36,664 bases of DNA. It comes from an uncultured Pelagibacteraceae bacterium (GTDB lineage Bacteria; Pseudomonadota; Alphaproteobacteria; Pelagibacterales; Pelagibacteraceae). Numbering within the stretch: position 1 is the stretch's first letter; each line of letters begins with the position of its first letter. The position numbers were made by a program, and so were the translations under genes. The DNA lies in NCBI GenBank assembly GCA_902593235.1, contig CACJHS010000010.1:1-36664 (forward strand), written 5' to 3'. Positions 28,001 to 36,664 of this stretch are shown piece by piece. The notes beneath the pieces are model-generated. The model had not been told where the DNA came from. It made no database searches and saw nothing but the letters and a program-made list of their open reading frames with translations.

Positions 28001-28200
28001 TGCTTCCATTAGTTATTGGGAATATTGGCCCAGGTGCAGGTGAAGGCTCTAGATTAGCTGTGGGTTCTACAATTTTAGGAGGAATGATTATTTCAACCTT
28101 CTTTACTTTATATGTAACTCCAACGATGTATTTAGCACTTGCGAAAAATACTAAGCGTATTGATGCAGTTGATATAGAATTAAAAAAACAGCTAAATTAA
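25078..28200 (+). CDS. RND family efflux transporter (AcrB/MdtB-like)
   Basis: 1040 aa, 'RPVVAWVMSLILIIFGIFVFLELPVRELP', 'GIITDDSVIMTDAI', 'GISTKNSILIVDY'. Confidence 0.95.
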   Translation: MYITEVSIKRPVVAWVMSLILIIFGIFVFLELPVRELPDGIQPPVVQVQTDYKSASAEIVDEEITQKLEDVIGGAEGIKNIDSSSLNGRSRINIQFNTDIDLDDAANDIRERVARVVDNLPSESNPPQILKQAAGFTTTMWVALSSPTWNDLDLGDYAERYLIDAFSSVPNVGRILVGGLRELSVRVWIDPIKLAANDLTIQEVERALRNENINLPAGTLEANNKDLTLNIDKSYSNIDTIKQLPLKKNKEKVIILSDVANIEFGPVSEKTLFKAQRKNAVNLKTVGIGIYAKSGASTVELSKQIKTKIKELNKSLPDGLKLEIAFNRATYIGAAIEEVYKSLVIAFVLVVLIIYLFLGNLKAVIVPAVALPVSLIGSFLGLYIFDLSINIFVLLSFILAIGIITDDSVIMTDAIYTRIENGETPLVAAYKGSKQITFAIIATTLILIAVFLPLIFIKGISGTLFKETAIALSFSIVVSSFVALTLSPMLGSKFLNKKEKINFFVRKFNNGFKSFTGFYVNSLKYWVNKQKTISIFIILIIAASAYLFSFSKKELIPIEDRGAYLIIGSTDEGSSFEYTQEKAQIIEGRILKLLQAEDSPYARLIMRVPGFGRSATSYNSFIIIALLDEWKNREKGSQQILREAIGQVVSVPETFAFPISPQSIRVSSYNKPVQMVIYGSSYEELEEIQNSVLRELRKNRNMSRIESDYTKNKPEVKLITNKNRANDLGVSTENIGRTLETLYGGKRVTTFSKEGREYPIILQQYLADRRDKDGLSKIFVRSETTGKLVSVASLVEFKENGTAEALPRYNRQRAVTISAALAEDYTLTEAIKYLEDVMIRVAPQNQITWKGKSEELKETTNEIYLIFALALLTAYLVMAATFNSFVHPFIIILTVPLAVFGGLVFILFLNSSVNIFSQIALIILIGISTKNSILIVDYTNQIRTTGVKIQDAIIKACQLRIRPIIMTSLSTMIAMLPLVIGNIGPGAGEGSRLAVGSTILGGMIISTFFTLYVTPTMYLALAKNTKRIDAVDIELKKQLN

Positions 28201-28796
28201 AAAATAATATATTTTGAAGTTGATAAAGAATTTTTGCATTCAGACAATTGTCGCTTATAAATATTTGATTGTTTCTCCACTCTTTTGGCTAAATTAATTA
28301 CTTTTTTATTATTTTTATAATTTTTATAGTTACCCCACCCTTCATGATAAGCAACATACTGTTTGAAAGCATCATTTTTAGAAACTTTTAAAATTTTCTC
28401 TGTCTTATTTGTGTACCACCCTATAAAATCAACACTGTCCTTAAATCTTGTTCTAACTGCAAACTTGTTTCCTGTTTCATTTTTATATTGTTTCCAGGTA
28501 CCTTTTACAGCTTGAGAATAACCAAAAGAACTTGATGGTCTTTTATAGGGAATAACCTTAAAAAGCTTTTGTCTTGGTGGCTTTGCCAACCAATCAAAAC
28601 TAGACTCCATCTTAATTATTGCAAGCTGTAAGTGAACTGGTGTACCCCATTTTTTTTCAGACTTTTTTGCATGTTTATACCAAAAATATCTCTCTTTAAA
28701 TATTGAACAACTACTTGCAGTATTTTTTGGAACTGATGAACAAGCTGAAATAAATAATATTATTACAAATAAAAAATTAAGTTTTTGAATTTTCAT
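28197..28796 (-). CDS. Transglycosylase SLT-like lipoprotein
   Basis: Lipobox 'LFISAC', 'HLQLAIIKMESSFDWLAKPP', 'SFGYSQAVKGTWKQYK', 'AYHEGWGNY'. Confidence 0.75.
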   Translation of the reverse strand: MKIQKLNFLFVIILFISACSSVPKNTASSCSIFKERYFWYKHAKKSEKKWGTPVHLQLAIIKMESSFDWLAKPPRQKLFKVIPYKRPSSSFGYSQAVKGTWKQYKNETGNKFAVRTRFKDSVDFIGWYTNKTEKILKVSKNDAFKQYVAYHEGWGNYKNYKNNKKVINLAKRVEKQSNIYKRQLSECKNSLSTSKYIIF

Positions 28797-29172
28797 TTTT
28801 TTTAAAAAAGTAAAATAAGATTAATATAATTAATACACCTAATAAATTTCCAAATAAATCCGAAAATTCAAAACTTCTCTCTGGGATAAAATAATGTGCT
28901 ACTTCTAATGCTAGAGATAAAAAAATTAAATAAATGCTTATATAAATAAATTGGTTTGGTATATTAAAAGTTAACAATCCAAGAGTTGAAACAATTAAGA
29001 ATGCATAAAGATGATTGGTTGAAATTATAAAATCTGGTGTAATTTGTGGCTGTGAATTTAAATCATTATACAAAAACCAGCCTAATACACTACCAGGGAA
29101 TAAATATAAAAAAATTAAAATCAAATTAGATAAATAAAAAATAAACTTATTTTTTGAAAAAAAATTAATCAT
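28777..29172 (-). CDS. VanZ-like family membrane protein
   Basis: Four TM segments, 'LALEVAHYFIPERSFEFSDLFGNLLGVL' typical of VanZ-like proteins. Confidence 0.8.
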   Translation of the reverse strand: MINFFSKNKFIFYLSNLILIFLYLFPGSVLGWFLYNDLNSQPQITPDFIISTNHLYAFLIVSTLGLLTFNIPNQFIYISIYLIFLSLALEVAHYFIPERSFEFSDLFGNLLGVLIILILFYFFKKNENSKT

Positions 29173-29215
29173 TAAATATAGTTTTATTTATCAAATTGTT
29201 CTAAAAGATAAACAA

Positions 29216-29923
29216 ATGAGTTATTTAATTTTAGTAAGACATGGCCAAAGTGTGTGGAATTTAGAAAAAAAATTTACTGGATGGGTAGATGTAGATTTAA
29301 CAGAAAATGGAAAATCAGAGGCAAAAAAAGCAGGCCAACTAATAAAACAAGAAAATATTGAAATTAATCTTTATTATTCATCTTTCCAATTAAGAGCTAA
29401 AAATACCTTAAAAATTATTCAGGAAGAGCTGCAAGATTTTAAAGAAGTAAAGAATGCATGGGAATTAAACGAAAGACATTATGGTGCTCTCACAGGATTA
29501 AATAAAGATGAAATGAAAGTAAAACTTGGAGAAGAAAAAGTTCATCAATTTAGACGTTCTTGGGATCTAAGGCCCGATCCTCTCGATAAAAAAAATCCAT
29601 ATCATCCCCTAAATATTGATACTTACAAAGAAATTCCTTTAGAAAAAATTCCTGACACTGAGTCACTAAAAGATACATATGAAAGAGTAATAAAATTTTA
29701 TAGCAAAGATATAGAAAGACAAACAAGCGAAAATATTCTCATTTCTGCTCATGGAAACTCTATAAGAGCGCTTTGTAAATATTTGTTTAATTTAGATGAC
29801 AATGAAATTTCTAAACTTGAAATACCTACAGGAAACCCACTTTTGATTAAATTAGAAAACAACAAAATTTCTAATTGCAAATATCTTGATCAAGAGAGAG
29901 CTAAAGATCTTTTAGTTTTTTAA
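29216..29923 (+). CDS. gpmA: 2,3-bisphosphoglycerate-dependent phosphoglycerate mutase
   Basis: 'LVRHGQSVWNLEKKFTGWVDVDLTENG', 'LNERHYGALTGLNK', 'ISAHGNSIRALCKYL'. Confidence 0.96.
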   Translation: MSYLILVRHGQSVWNLEKKFTGWVDVDLTENGKSEAKKAGQLIKQENIEINLYYSSFQLRAKNTLKIIQEELQDFKEVKNAWELNERHYGALTGLNKDEMKVKLGEEKVHQFRRSWDLRPDPLDKKNPYHPLNIDTYKEIPLEKIPDTESLKDTYERVIKFYSKDIERQTSENILISAHGNSIRALCKYLFNLDDNEISKLEIPTGNPLLIKLENNKISNCKYLDQERAKDLLVF

Positions 29924-30590
29924 AAATATCCAGATCAGTTAAATGATAAAAGTCATTTTGGCTTTCATAACCAAATAACTTTTTTTGGTCCAATAAATTA
30001 TTCCAAACTTCCAAAATTGAGTAATTTTCTATTTTCTCTTTAATAAATAACTTTTTATTAATTATTTGACATCCAATATAAATAAATTCTTTTTCAGCCT
30101 CTTTGTTAATTAAATTATTTTTTAAATTGAAATCTCCTTTTAACTTTTTATCAAAACTAAATTTTTTATTTACTAAAAGAAGAATGTTTTCTAATTTTTC
30201 AGCAAAATACATATTTTCCATTTTTAATATCTCGTCTTTATAATTATTACTCCAAACTGTATCTGGATTAAAAATTATAAAATCCTTTTCATTAGAGTCT
30301 TTAATCATATTTTGAATACCTCCCCCTGTATCTAAAATATGCTCACCATCCTCAATTATTTTGATATCAATGTTGAAATTTTTACTGTTTAAAAACACTG
30401 AAAATTGATCCTTTAAATAAAAAGTATTTATTAAGATTTTTTTAATACCTAGTTTTTCAATTAAATTAATACATCTTTCCAGCATACTTACATTTTTAAT
30501 CTCTAATAAAGGCTTAGGAATATTTAATGTAATTGGATTTAATCTTTTACCAAAACCTGCACATAAAATTAAAGCTGTATTTATTCTCAC
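29901..30590 (-). CDS. murU: Nucleotidyltransferase, MurU-like (MurNAc-1-phosphate uridylyltransferase candidate)
   Basis: 'ALILCAGFGKRLNPITLNIPKPLLEI', adjacent to AmgK-like kinase. Confidence 0.78.
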   Translation of the reverse strand: MRINTALILCAGFGKRLNPITLNIPKPLLEIKNVSMLERCINLIEKLGIKKILINTFYLKDQFSVFLNSKNFNIDIKIIEDGEHILDTGGGIQNMIKDSNEKDFIIFNPDTVWSNNYKDEILKMENMYFAEKLENILLLVNKKFSFDKKLKGDFNLKNNLINKEAEKEFIYIGCQIINKKLFIKEKIENYSILEVWNNLLDQKKLFGYESQNDFYHLTDLDIFKKLKDL

Positions 30591-30594
30591 TACT

Positions 30595-31542
30595 CTACCT
30601 TATAAATTTTGGAAAATTAATTTTTAATAGTAACATCAAATTATTGAATTCATTTTGCTCTTTAATTCTATGATTGATCAATTCCCAAGCGTAGGGAATT
30701 AATTTAAGATATTTTTTTTTGTTATCTCTAACAGCTAAACGCATAAATATACCAATTATTTTTAAATTCCTTAAAACAGACAATATTTCAAAATCTTTTT
30801 TAAATTTTTCTAAATCAATTTTTTGATTTGTTTTGACATAAAACCTAAATACCTTATCTTTTAATTTATTGGGTGTTTTTAATCTTACGTCGTCAATTAA
30901 GGATGCTAAGTCGTAAGCTATATTGCCAATTAGTGCATCTTGACTATCTATTACTGCAATTTTTTTATTGTGATACATCAAATTTGAAACATGAAAATCT
31001 CTATGAACAAATGTAACATTTTTATAATTTAATTTTGATAATAATTTTTTTATCTCTAATTTAAATTTTTTTTTAAATTGAATACTTTTGGATTTAGACA
31101 ATATCTTTGGTACATACCAGTCACAAAAAAGTTTAGTTTCATCAAACAAAATTTTGTTATTATATTCTTGAACTTTATATAAGTTATTTTTAAAATTTTT
31201 TACTTTTTTATCTTTTATTAATTGTATTTTATTTAAAATTTTTATTATTTTTTTAAAAATGACATATTTATTGTTCTTTTTATTTTTTAAAATTTGAAAC
31301 AAAGTTTGATCTCCAAAGTCATTTATTTCTATATAATTCTTAATGTAATTTTCACTTAATAGATTTGGTGCTAAAATTTTATTTTTAATTAAAATTTTAT
31401 TTATCGCATCGTAAATTAAAAGGTTTTTTAGCTTTTCTTTCTTAGATATTACAATAATAGATTTATTTTCTCTGTTTCTATAAAATTCTCTAAAAGACGC
31501 GTCACCTTTTATTTTTTTCAATTTTGCAAAGCTTTTCATCAA
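30595..31542 (-). CDS. amgK: Aminoglycoside phosphotransferase-fold sugar kinase, AmgK-like
   Basis: 'VTFVHRDFHVSNLMYHNKKIAVIDSQDALIGNIAYDLASLIDD' (HxDxxxxN, IDxQD); synteny with murU and tsaE. Confidence 0.78.
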   Translation of the reverse strand: MMKSFAKLKKIKGDASFREFYRNRENKSIIVISKKEKLKNLLIYDAINKILIKNKILAPNLLSENYIKNYIEINDFGDQTLFQILKNKKNNKYVIFKKIIKILNKIQLIKDKKVKNFKNNLYKVQEYNNKILFDETKLFCDWYVPKILSKSKSIQFKKKFKLEIKKLLSKLNYKNVTFVHRDFHVSNLMYHNKKIAVIDSQDALIGNIAYDLASLIDDVRLKTPNKLKDKVFRFYVKTNQKIDLEKFKKDFEILSVLRNLKIIGIFMRLAVRDNKKKYLKLIPYAWELINHRIKEQNEFNNLMLLLKINFPKFIR

Positions 31543-31555
31543 AATAAGCCTTAAT

Positions 31556-32032
31556 TTAAACTTTTATATCTACAGTTCTATCATTTAATTGATTTAAATA
31601 ATTAAATGTTAAAGTTATAAATTTTATATCTTGTTTATCAGCAATCAATTGTGGCCATTCTATAAGCGTTATTAATTTATTATCTTTTTCAAAAATATCT
31701 AAATTATTGATATCTTCTTTCCTATTAATTCTAAATAAATCATAATGTTTTATTCTTATATCTTTTACCTGATACTCATTTAATAAACTAAAAGTAGGGC
31801 TTGTAATTTCTGTTTGTGTTAAATTATTTATTTTTTGATACTCATTTATAAAATATTTAACAAAGGTTGTTTTACCAACGCCCATCTCTCCATATAAAAA
31901 AACAAACTCGCCACCTTTAAGATATTTTGTAAATTCTTTAGCTAATTCTTTGGTTAACTTCTCTGAACTGATATCGATTGTGCTATCTTTAATAGCGATA
32001 GGCATCTGGTTTGAAAGGACCTTCTGTTCCAA
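31556..32032 (-). CDS. tsaE: tRNA threonylcarbamoyladenosine biosynthesis ATPase TsaE
   Basis: Walker A '[15 protein letters not shown]', '[10 protein letters not shown]', 'HYDLFRI', 'LIEWPQL'; true start may be the internal ATG at 32005. Confidence 0.92.
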   Translation of the reverse strand: MEQKVLSNQMPIAIKDSTIDISSEKLTKELAKEFTKYLKGGEFVFLYGEMGVGKTTFVKYFINEYQKINNLTQTEITSPTFSLLNEYQVKDIRIKHYDLFRINRKEDINNLDIFEKDNKLITLIEWPQLIADKQDIKFITLTFNYLNQLNDRTVDIKV

Positions 32033-33275
32033 CGCTTATATAATCTGCTTGCTCTTTTGATAATTTTGTTAGTTTTGCTCCAACCTTTTTTAAATGCAGA
32101 GTTGCTACTTTTTCATCTAAATGTTTTGGAAGGACGTAAACTTTATTTTCATAATTTTTATGATTGTGCCATAGTTCTATTTGAGCAATTACTTGATTGG
32201 TAAATGATGCACTCATTACAAAACTTGGATGTCCTGTTGCACAACCAAGATTAACTAATCTTCCTTCAGCTAAAAGAATAATTCTTTTGCCACTTGGCAG
32301 CTCTATTTCATGCACTTGAGGTTTTACTTCAGTCCACTTATAATTTCTAAGAGCTTCAACTTGTATTTCATTATCAAAGTGACCAATATTACATAAGATG
32401 GCTCTATCCTTCATTTCTCTCATATGGTCTGCAGTAACAATATCTTTGTTACCTGTTGCTGTTACAACGATATCCGCTCTACTTATAGCCTCCTCCATTA
32501 ATACCACTTCATAACCTTCCATTGCAGCTTGGAGAGCACAAATTGGATCTGCTTCTGTAACTAAAACTCTAGCTCCGCTTTGTCTTAAAGATGCAGCACT
32601 TCCTTTTCCAACGTCTCCAAAACCAGCAACAATAGCAATTTTTCCAGACATCATTACGTCAGTAGCTCTTCTTATTCCGTCTACTAAACTTTCTCTACAT
32701 CCATATAAATTATCAAATTTTGATTTTGTGACAGAGTCATTCACGTTTATTGCTGGAACTAAAAGAGATTTATCTTTTTCCATTTTATTAAGTGCTTTAA
32801 TTCCAGTTGTAGTCTCTTCTGAAACTCCCTTAATTTCTTTCATTAAATCCTGATATTCATTGTGCATGATAGCTGTTAAATCACCACCATCATCTAATAA
32901 CATATTAGGTTTCCAGTCAGGTTTTCCAACTATAGTTTGTTTAATGCACCATATATATTCTTCTTCTGTTTCACCTTTCCAGGCATAAACAGGGATCCCA
33001 GCCTTTGCAATTGCAGCAGCTGCATGATCTTGTGTTGAAAAAATATTACATGAAGACCAACGAACTTCAGCGCCTAAGGCAACTAAGGTTTCGATTAGTA
33101 CTGCAGTTTGAATTGTCATATGAAGACATCCTATAATCCTTGCACCCTTTAATGGTTTTTCTTTAGAATATTCTTCTCTTAAAGCCATTAAACCAGGCAT
33201 TTCACTTTCAGCTATTGATATTTCTTTTCTACCAAATTCAGCTTGAGCAATGTCTTTTACTTTATAATCTTCCAT
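31989..33275 (-). CDS. ahcY: S-adenosylhomocysteine hydrolase
   Basis: '[19 protein letters not shown]', '[30 protein letters not shown]', C-terminal '[10 protein letters not shown]'. Confidence 0.98.
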   Translation of the reverse strand: MEDYKVKDIAQAEFGRKEISIAESEMPGLMALREEYSKEKPLKGARIIGCLHMTIQTAVLIETLVALGAEVRWSSCNIFSTQDHAAAAIAKAGIPVYAWKGETEEEYIWCIKQTIVGKPDWKPNMLLDDGGDLTAIMHNEYQDLMKEIKGVSEETTTGIKALNKMEKDKSLLVPAINVNDSVTKSKFDNLYGCRESLVDGIRRATDVMMSGKIAIVAGFGDVGKGSAASLRQSGARVLVTEADPICALQAAMEGYEVVLMEEAISRADIVVTATGNKDIVTADHMREMKDRAILCNIGHFDNEIQVEALRNYKWTEVKPQVHEIELPSGKRIILLAEGRLVNLGCATGHPSFVMSASFTNQVIAQIELWHNHKNYENKVYVLPKHLDEKVATLHLKKVGAKLTKLSKEQADYISVGTEGPFKPDAYRY

Positions 33276-33317
33276 GGCTAGCTTTATACAGCTAAGTATT
33301 TATTTTTCAAGAAATGA

Positions 33318-34859
33318 TTAAACATTGGGAAATCTTATCTCTATCATTGCTCCCTCTTTATCAATACGATTAGATGCTACAATTTCACCATCGTGGAGTT
33401 CAACCAAGTTTTTCACTATATTAAGACCTAAGCCTGAGTGTTCTCCAAATTTTTCAGGTCTATTACTATAAAATCTTTTAAATATTCTTGATGTGTCTTT
33501 TTCTTTAAATCCTTGGCCTTCATCAATAATTTTGATTGATATTTGATTTTTTCCATTAACAGATACATCAACAAAAACATTAGCACCTTCTTTACTAAAT
33601 GATATTGAATTGTCTAATAAATTTGCAATGATTTGTTCAATTCTATTTTCTATTCCATTTATATAATATTGTTCTTTTCCGTCATTTTTATATTCAATTT
33701 TAATTCCTTTTTTCACTTGATGAATATTATTATAATCATCAACAACAGATTGAATTATAGGTTCAATATCAATTTTTTTCATTTTTTCTTTACTCAAAGC
33801 AACTTCATCCTTTAACATTTGCGAATAATCAGTAATTAATCTTTCTATTCTTTGAACGTCATGACTAAGTATATTCAATAGTCTATTTCTTTGGTCGGTA
33901 TCATTTGTGTCTTGTAAAATTTCTGATGCACTTTTTAAAGATGCTAGTGGATTTCTTATCTCATGAACCAAATCTGTTGAAAAGTTTTCTGCATGAGTAA
34001 CTCTATTTTGAAGCTCATTTGTCATATCCTCTAAAGAATTTGATAAAAGTCCCAATTCGTCATTCCTTTTTTTAAGGTTTTCAATACCTGGTTTGGCTTG
34101 GCTTTTTTCTTTAATGCGAATTGTATATCCAACGAGATTTTGTATTGGTTTTATAAAATATCTGCTTAACACAAAAGAGAAAATTAATATTACAAATCCT
34201 ACAGATATAGCGGTTCTTATTACAAATGCTTTTCTCTCATCTATCGCTGTCTTTATTTCATTGGCGTTTTCTGTAATAGCTACATAACCAAGATTAATCT
34301 CATTCTTTGTAACATTCTTAATAGTTGTTACATTAAATTGATTAAAATCTTCTTGAATAAATGTGTAAGGAATTCCTAAATTTTCAGAACTAGAATAATT
34401 TTTTAATATATCTTTAAATGAAACAGGTTTTTTTTCATCAATTTTTATATTTTTTTCCTCAATAGTTTTTTCTACTTCCTCATTATCTAAACTTTCAAAT
34501 TCAATTCTATCAAGTCTTGTAGAGAATGATCTTGGATCAAGATCTAGAGTATCAGTGTCTCCAATTAGGTTAAGTTGATCATCAAAAAATATTACTCTAT
34601 CTAAATTTTGAAAAATAAACCTTGTAGAAAATAAAAATCTTCTAATATCATCAGATTGGAATTTTACATCTAGCCTTAAAATATTATCAATAGTGTTGTT
34701 AATGATGTTTGTGTGATTTTGAGATTTTTTTTTTATTAAACTTGGCTGAATATTATTTAGATATATGAATGTAAATAGTCCAATAATTGTAAAAATTACA
34801 AAATTTATAAATAAAAATTTCTTTAATATAGAAAGAGTTTTTAAGTATTTACTAAACAT
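33318..34859 (-). CDS. chvG: Sensor histidine kinase, ChvG/ExoS-like
   Basis: Two TMs, periplasmic domain, HAMP, 'FSTDLVHEIRNPLASLKSASEIL' H-box, 'HSGLGLNIVKNLVELHDGEI' G box; paired with ChvI-like regulator. Confidence 0.85.
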   Translation of the reverse strand: MFSKYLKTLSILKKFLFINFVIFTIIGLFTFIYLNNIQPSLIKKKSQNHTNIINNTIDNILRLDVKFQSDDIRRFLFSTRFIFQNLDRVIFFDDQLNLIGDTDTLDLDPRSFSTRLDRIEFESLDNEEVEKTIEEKNIKIDEKKPVSFKDILKNYSSSENLGIPYTFIQEDFNQFNVTTIKNVTKNEINLGYVAITENANEIKTAIDERKAFVIRTAISVGFVILIFSFVLSRYFIKPIQNLVGYTIRIKEKSQAKPGIENLKKRNDELGLLSNSLEDMTNELQNRVTHAENFSTDLVHEIRNPLASLKSASEILQDTNDTDQRNRLLNILSHDVQRIERLITDYSQMLKDEVALSKEKMKKIDIEPIIQSVVDDYNNIHQVKKGIKIEYKNDGKEQYYINGIENRIEQIIANLLDNSISFSKEGANVFVDVSVNGKNQISIKIIDEGQGFKEKDTSRIFKRFYSNRPEKFGEHSGLGLNIVKNLVELHDGEIVASNRIDKEGAMIEIRFPNV

Positions 34860-35566
34860 TAGCTAACATTCCATCTATATCCACTACCATACCTAGTTTC
34901 AATAGCTGAAAAATCAGGATCTACTTTTTTAAATTTTTTTCTAATTCGTTTTACGTGACTATCAATAGTTCTATCCTCAATATCTGTATCTTCTCGGTAA
35001 GCTATATCCATAAGCTGAGCTCTTTCTTTAATTATACCAGGCCTCTTTGCTAATTCTTTAACGATTAAAAACTCAGTTGTCGTCAATTTATCAGGCAGCT
35101 GTTTTCCATTCCATTCACACTCAAGTTGTGATGGATCTAATTTTAATCTTCCATGAGATATCAGGCTTTTATTTTCCTCTAGAATATTATTTGAATCTTT
35201 TTTTCTTAACTGCACTCTAATTCTTTCAATCAAAACTTTTATTGAAAAACCTCCTGATTTTTTTACAAAATCATCCGCACCCAGCTTTAAACCTAACAAC
35301 TCATCAATTTCATCATCTTTGGATGTTAAAAAAATTACTGGTAAGGAAGTTTTTTTTCGAAGTTTTTTTAGTAATTCTTCTCCATCCATCTTAGGCATCT
35401 TTATATCTATAACTGCTAAGTCAGGTGGCATTCTGGTTAAACCGATTAATGCGCTTTCACCATCAATGTATGTTTGAACTTTAAAACCCTCTTTTTCTAA
35501 TGCGATACTTAAACTTGTTAAAATATTTCTATCGTCATCAATTAGAGCTATAGTTTGTTTTTGCAT
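34859..35566 (-). CDS. chvI: OmpR/PhoB-type response regulator, ChvI-like
   Basis: Receiver 'IALIDDDRNILTSL...PDLAVIDIKMPKMDGEELL' plus winged-helix 'DRTIDSHVKRIRKKFK...IETRYGSGYRW'. Confidence 0.9.
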   Translation of the reverse strand: MQKQTIALIDDDRNILTSLSIALEKEGFKVQTYIDGESALIGLTRMPPDLAVIDIKMPKMDGEELLKKLRKKTSLPVIFLTSKDDEIDELLGLKLGADDFVKKSGGFSIKVLIERIRVQLRKKDSNNILEENKSLISHGRLKLDPSQLECEWNGKQLPDKLTTTEFLIVKELAKRPGIIKERAQLMDIAYREDTDIEDRTIDSHVKRIRKKFKKVDPDFSAIETRYGSGYRWNVS

Positions 35567-35616
35567 AAAGTAGTTTAAAAATACTAAATTGTCCTAATTT
35601 GGGCAATGTTATAAAT

Positions 35617-36664
35617 TTAATGTAACATACCCCAATTATCTCCAACATTAATATCAACTGTTAAAGGAGTTGAAAAAGAATGATAATCACTCTGAGCTAC
35701 ACTGGTCATTTCTTTCTCAATTAATTTAATCATTACTTTTTCATCTTTTTTTGGAATTTCAAAAATTAATTCATCATGAATTTGCAAGAGCATTTTTGAA
35801 TTAGAATTTTTTTCCTCTGATAATTTCTTATCTAGTCTTATCATAGCTAATCTCATTACTTCAGAAGCAGAACCTTGGATGGGAGCATTAATTGCGGCAC
35901 GTTCTTGAAAATTTCTGACATTAAAGTTTTTGTCATTAATTCCATTAAAATGAGATCTTCTTCCAAAAATATTATTAACATATCCGCTTTTCCTACAAAA
36001 TTTTATTGTATTATCCATATAAACCTTAATTTCTGGAAACTTTGCAAAATATGAATTTAAAAATTCCTCAGCTTCGTAATTAGAAACATTTATTTGTTTA
36101 GCTAATCCATATTGCGAAATTCCATAAATAATTCCAAAATTAATAGCCTTAGCCTTTCGTCTGTGGTCTTGATTAACTTTTTTAATATCAATATTAAATA
36201 TTTGGCTAGCTGTTAAAGAGTGAATATCTTCTTTATTTTTAAAAGCTTTTTTCAATTCTTTTACATCTGCAAGGTCTGCTAAAATTCTCATCTCAATTTG
36301 ATTGTAATCTGCAGAAATTAGTAAGTGATCTTTTTTTGCTTTAAAAGCTTTTCTTATATCTTTTCCATCTTCTGATTTAATTGGTATATTTTGTAAGTTG
36401 GGATCACTAGATGCTAGTCTTCCGGTCGTTGTAGCGGCCAGCAAAAACGAAGTGTGAACTCTTTTTGTATTTGGGTTTAAATGTTCAGGTAAAGCATCTG
36501 AATAAGTATTTTTTAATTTTGAAACTTGTCTCCAGTCTAAAATTAATTTTGGAAACTCATGACCTTTAAAAGCTAAATCCTCTAAAACACTTGCACTTGT
36601 TGCAAAACTTCCTTTTTTAGTTTTCTTTAAACCAGCTATTTTCAAGTCATTATAAATTATTTCA
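35617..36664 (-). CDS. polA: DNA polymerase I, C-terminal polymerase domain (truncated by window edge)
   Basis: 'TGRLASSDPNLQNIPI', 'DYNQIEMRILADLADV', 'RRKAKAINFGIIYGISQYGLA', 'LLQIHDELIFEIP'; start lies outside the window. Confidence 0.96.
   Translation of the reverse strand, partial: EIIYNDLKIAGLKKTKKGSFATSASVLEDLAFKGHEFPKLILDWRQVSKLKNTYSDALPEHLNPNTKRVHTSFLLAATTTGRLASSDPNLQNIPIKSEDGKDIRKAFKAKKDHLLISADYNQIEMRILADLADVKELKKAFKNKEDIHSLTASQIFNIDIKKVNQDHRRKAKAINFGIIYGISQYGLAKQINVSNYEAEEFLNSYFAKFPEIKVYMDNTIKFCRKSGYVNNIFGRRSHFNGINDKNFNVRNFQERAAINAPIQGSASEVMRLAMIRLDKKLSEEKNSNSKMLLQIHDELIFEIPKKDEKVMIKLIEKEMTSVAQSDYHSFSTPLTVDINVGDNWGMLH

Noticed and set aside
33633-33815. Plus-strand ORF (60 aa) rich in Phe/Ile/Asn antisense to chvG
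   Set aside because: Typical low-complexity AT-rich antisense reading frame.
1-36664. Search by eye for tRNA/rRNA genes, CRISPR repeats, transposases, integrases, toxin-antitoxin or phage genes
   Set aside because: None recognised; intergenic spaces are mostly too short, and no repeat-spacer array or mobile-element protein is in the ORF track.

Overview
AT-rich, tightly packed alphaproteobacterial DNA. Gene content, very short intergenic spacers and codon usage suggest a SAR11/Pelagibacterales-like streamlined genome; this is inference, since no marker tree was run. The centre (about 3.6-20 kb) is a nearly complete purine uptake and catabolism island. It holds an NCS2 permease, a nucleobase-deaminase-like protein, a BMP-type ABC importer, a phosphoribosyltransferase, a PuuD-type urate hydroxylase membrane domain, guanine deaminase, xanthine dehydrogenase (two subunits), HIU hydrolase, OHCU decarboxylase, allantoicase, ureidoglycolate lyase, PuuE allantoinase and a small c-type cytochrome. 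The most interesting observations are: (1) the urate hydroxylase appears split, with the membrane domain and a stand-alone cytochrome c encoded at opposite ends of the catabolic cluster, and a GTATCAT/ATGATAC box placed exactly 9 nt from the start codon of both the cytochrome gene and the first gene of the purine operon; (2) a compact heat-shock leader upstream of hsp20, with a sigma32-like promoter, a 5' hairpin, and a ROSE-like hairpin that masks the Shine-Dalgarno with a G-G mismatch; (3) an atypical HGE/EPCSMC deaminase fused transcriptionally to the importer; (4) a condensed chvI-chvG-ahcY-tsaE-amgK-murU neighbourhood lacking hprK/PTS genes. Flanking regions carry ordinary housekeeping genes (ptrB, alkA-like, msrA, RND pump, gpmA, polA). 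No tRNA, rRNA, CRISPR or mobile element was recognised.
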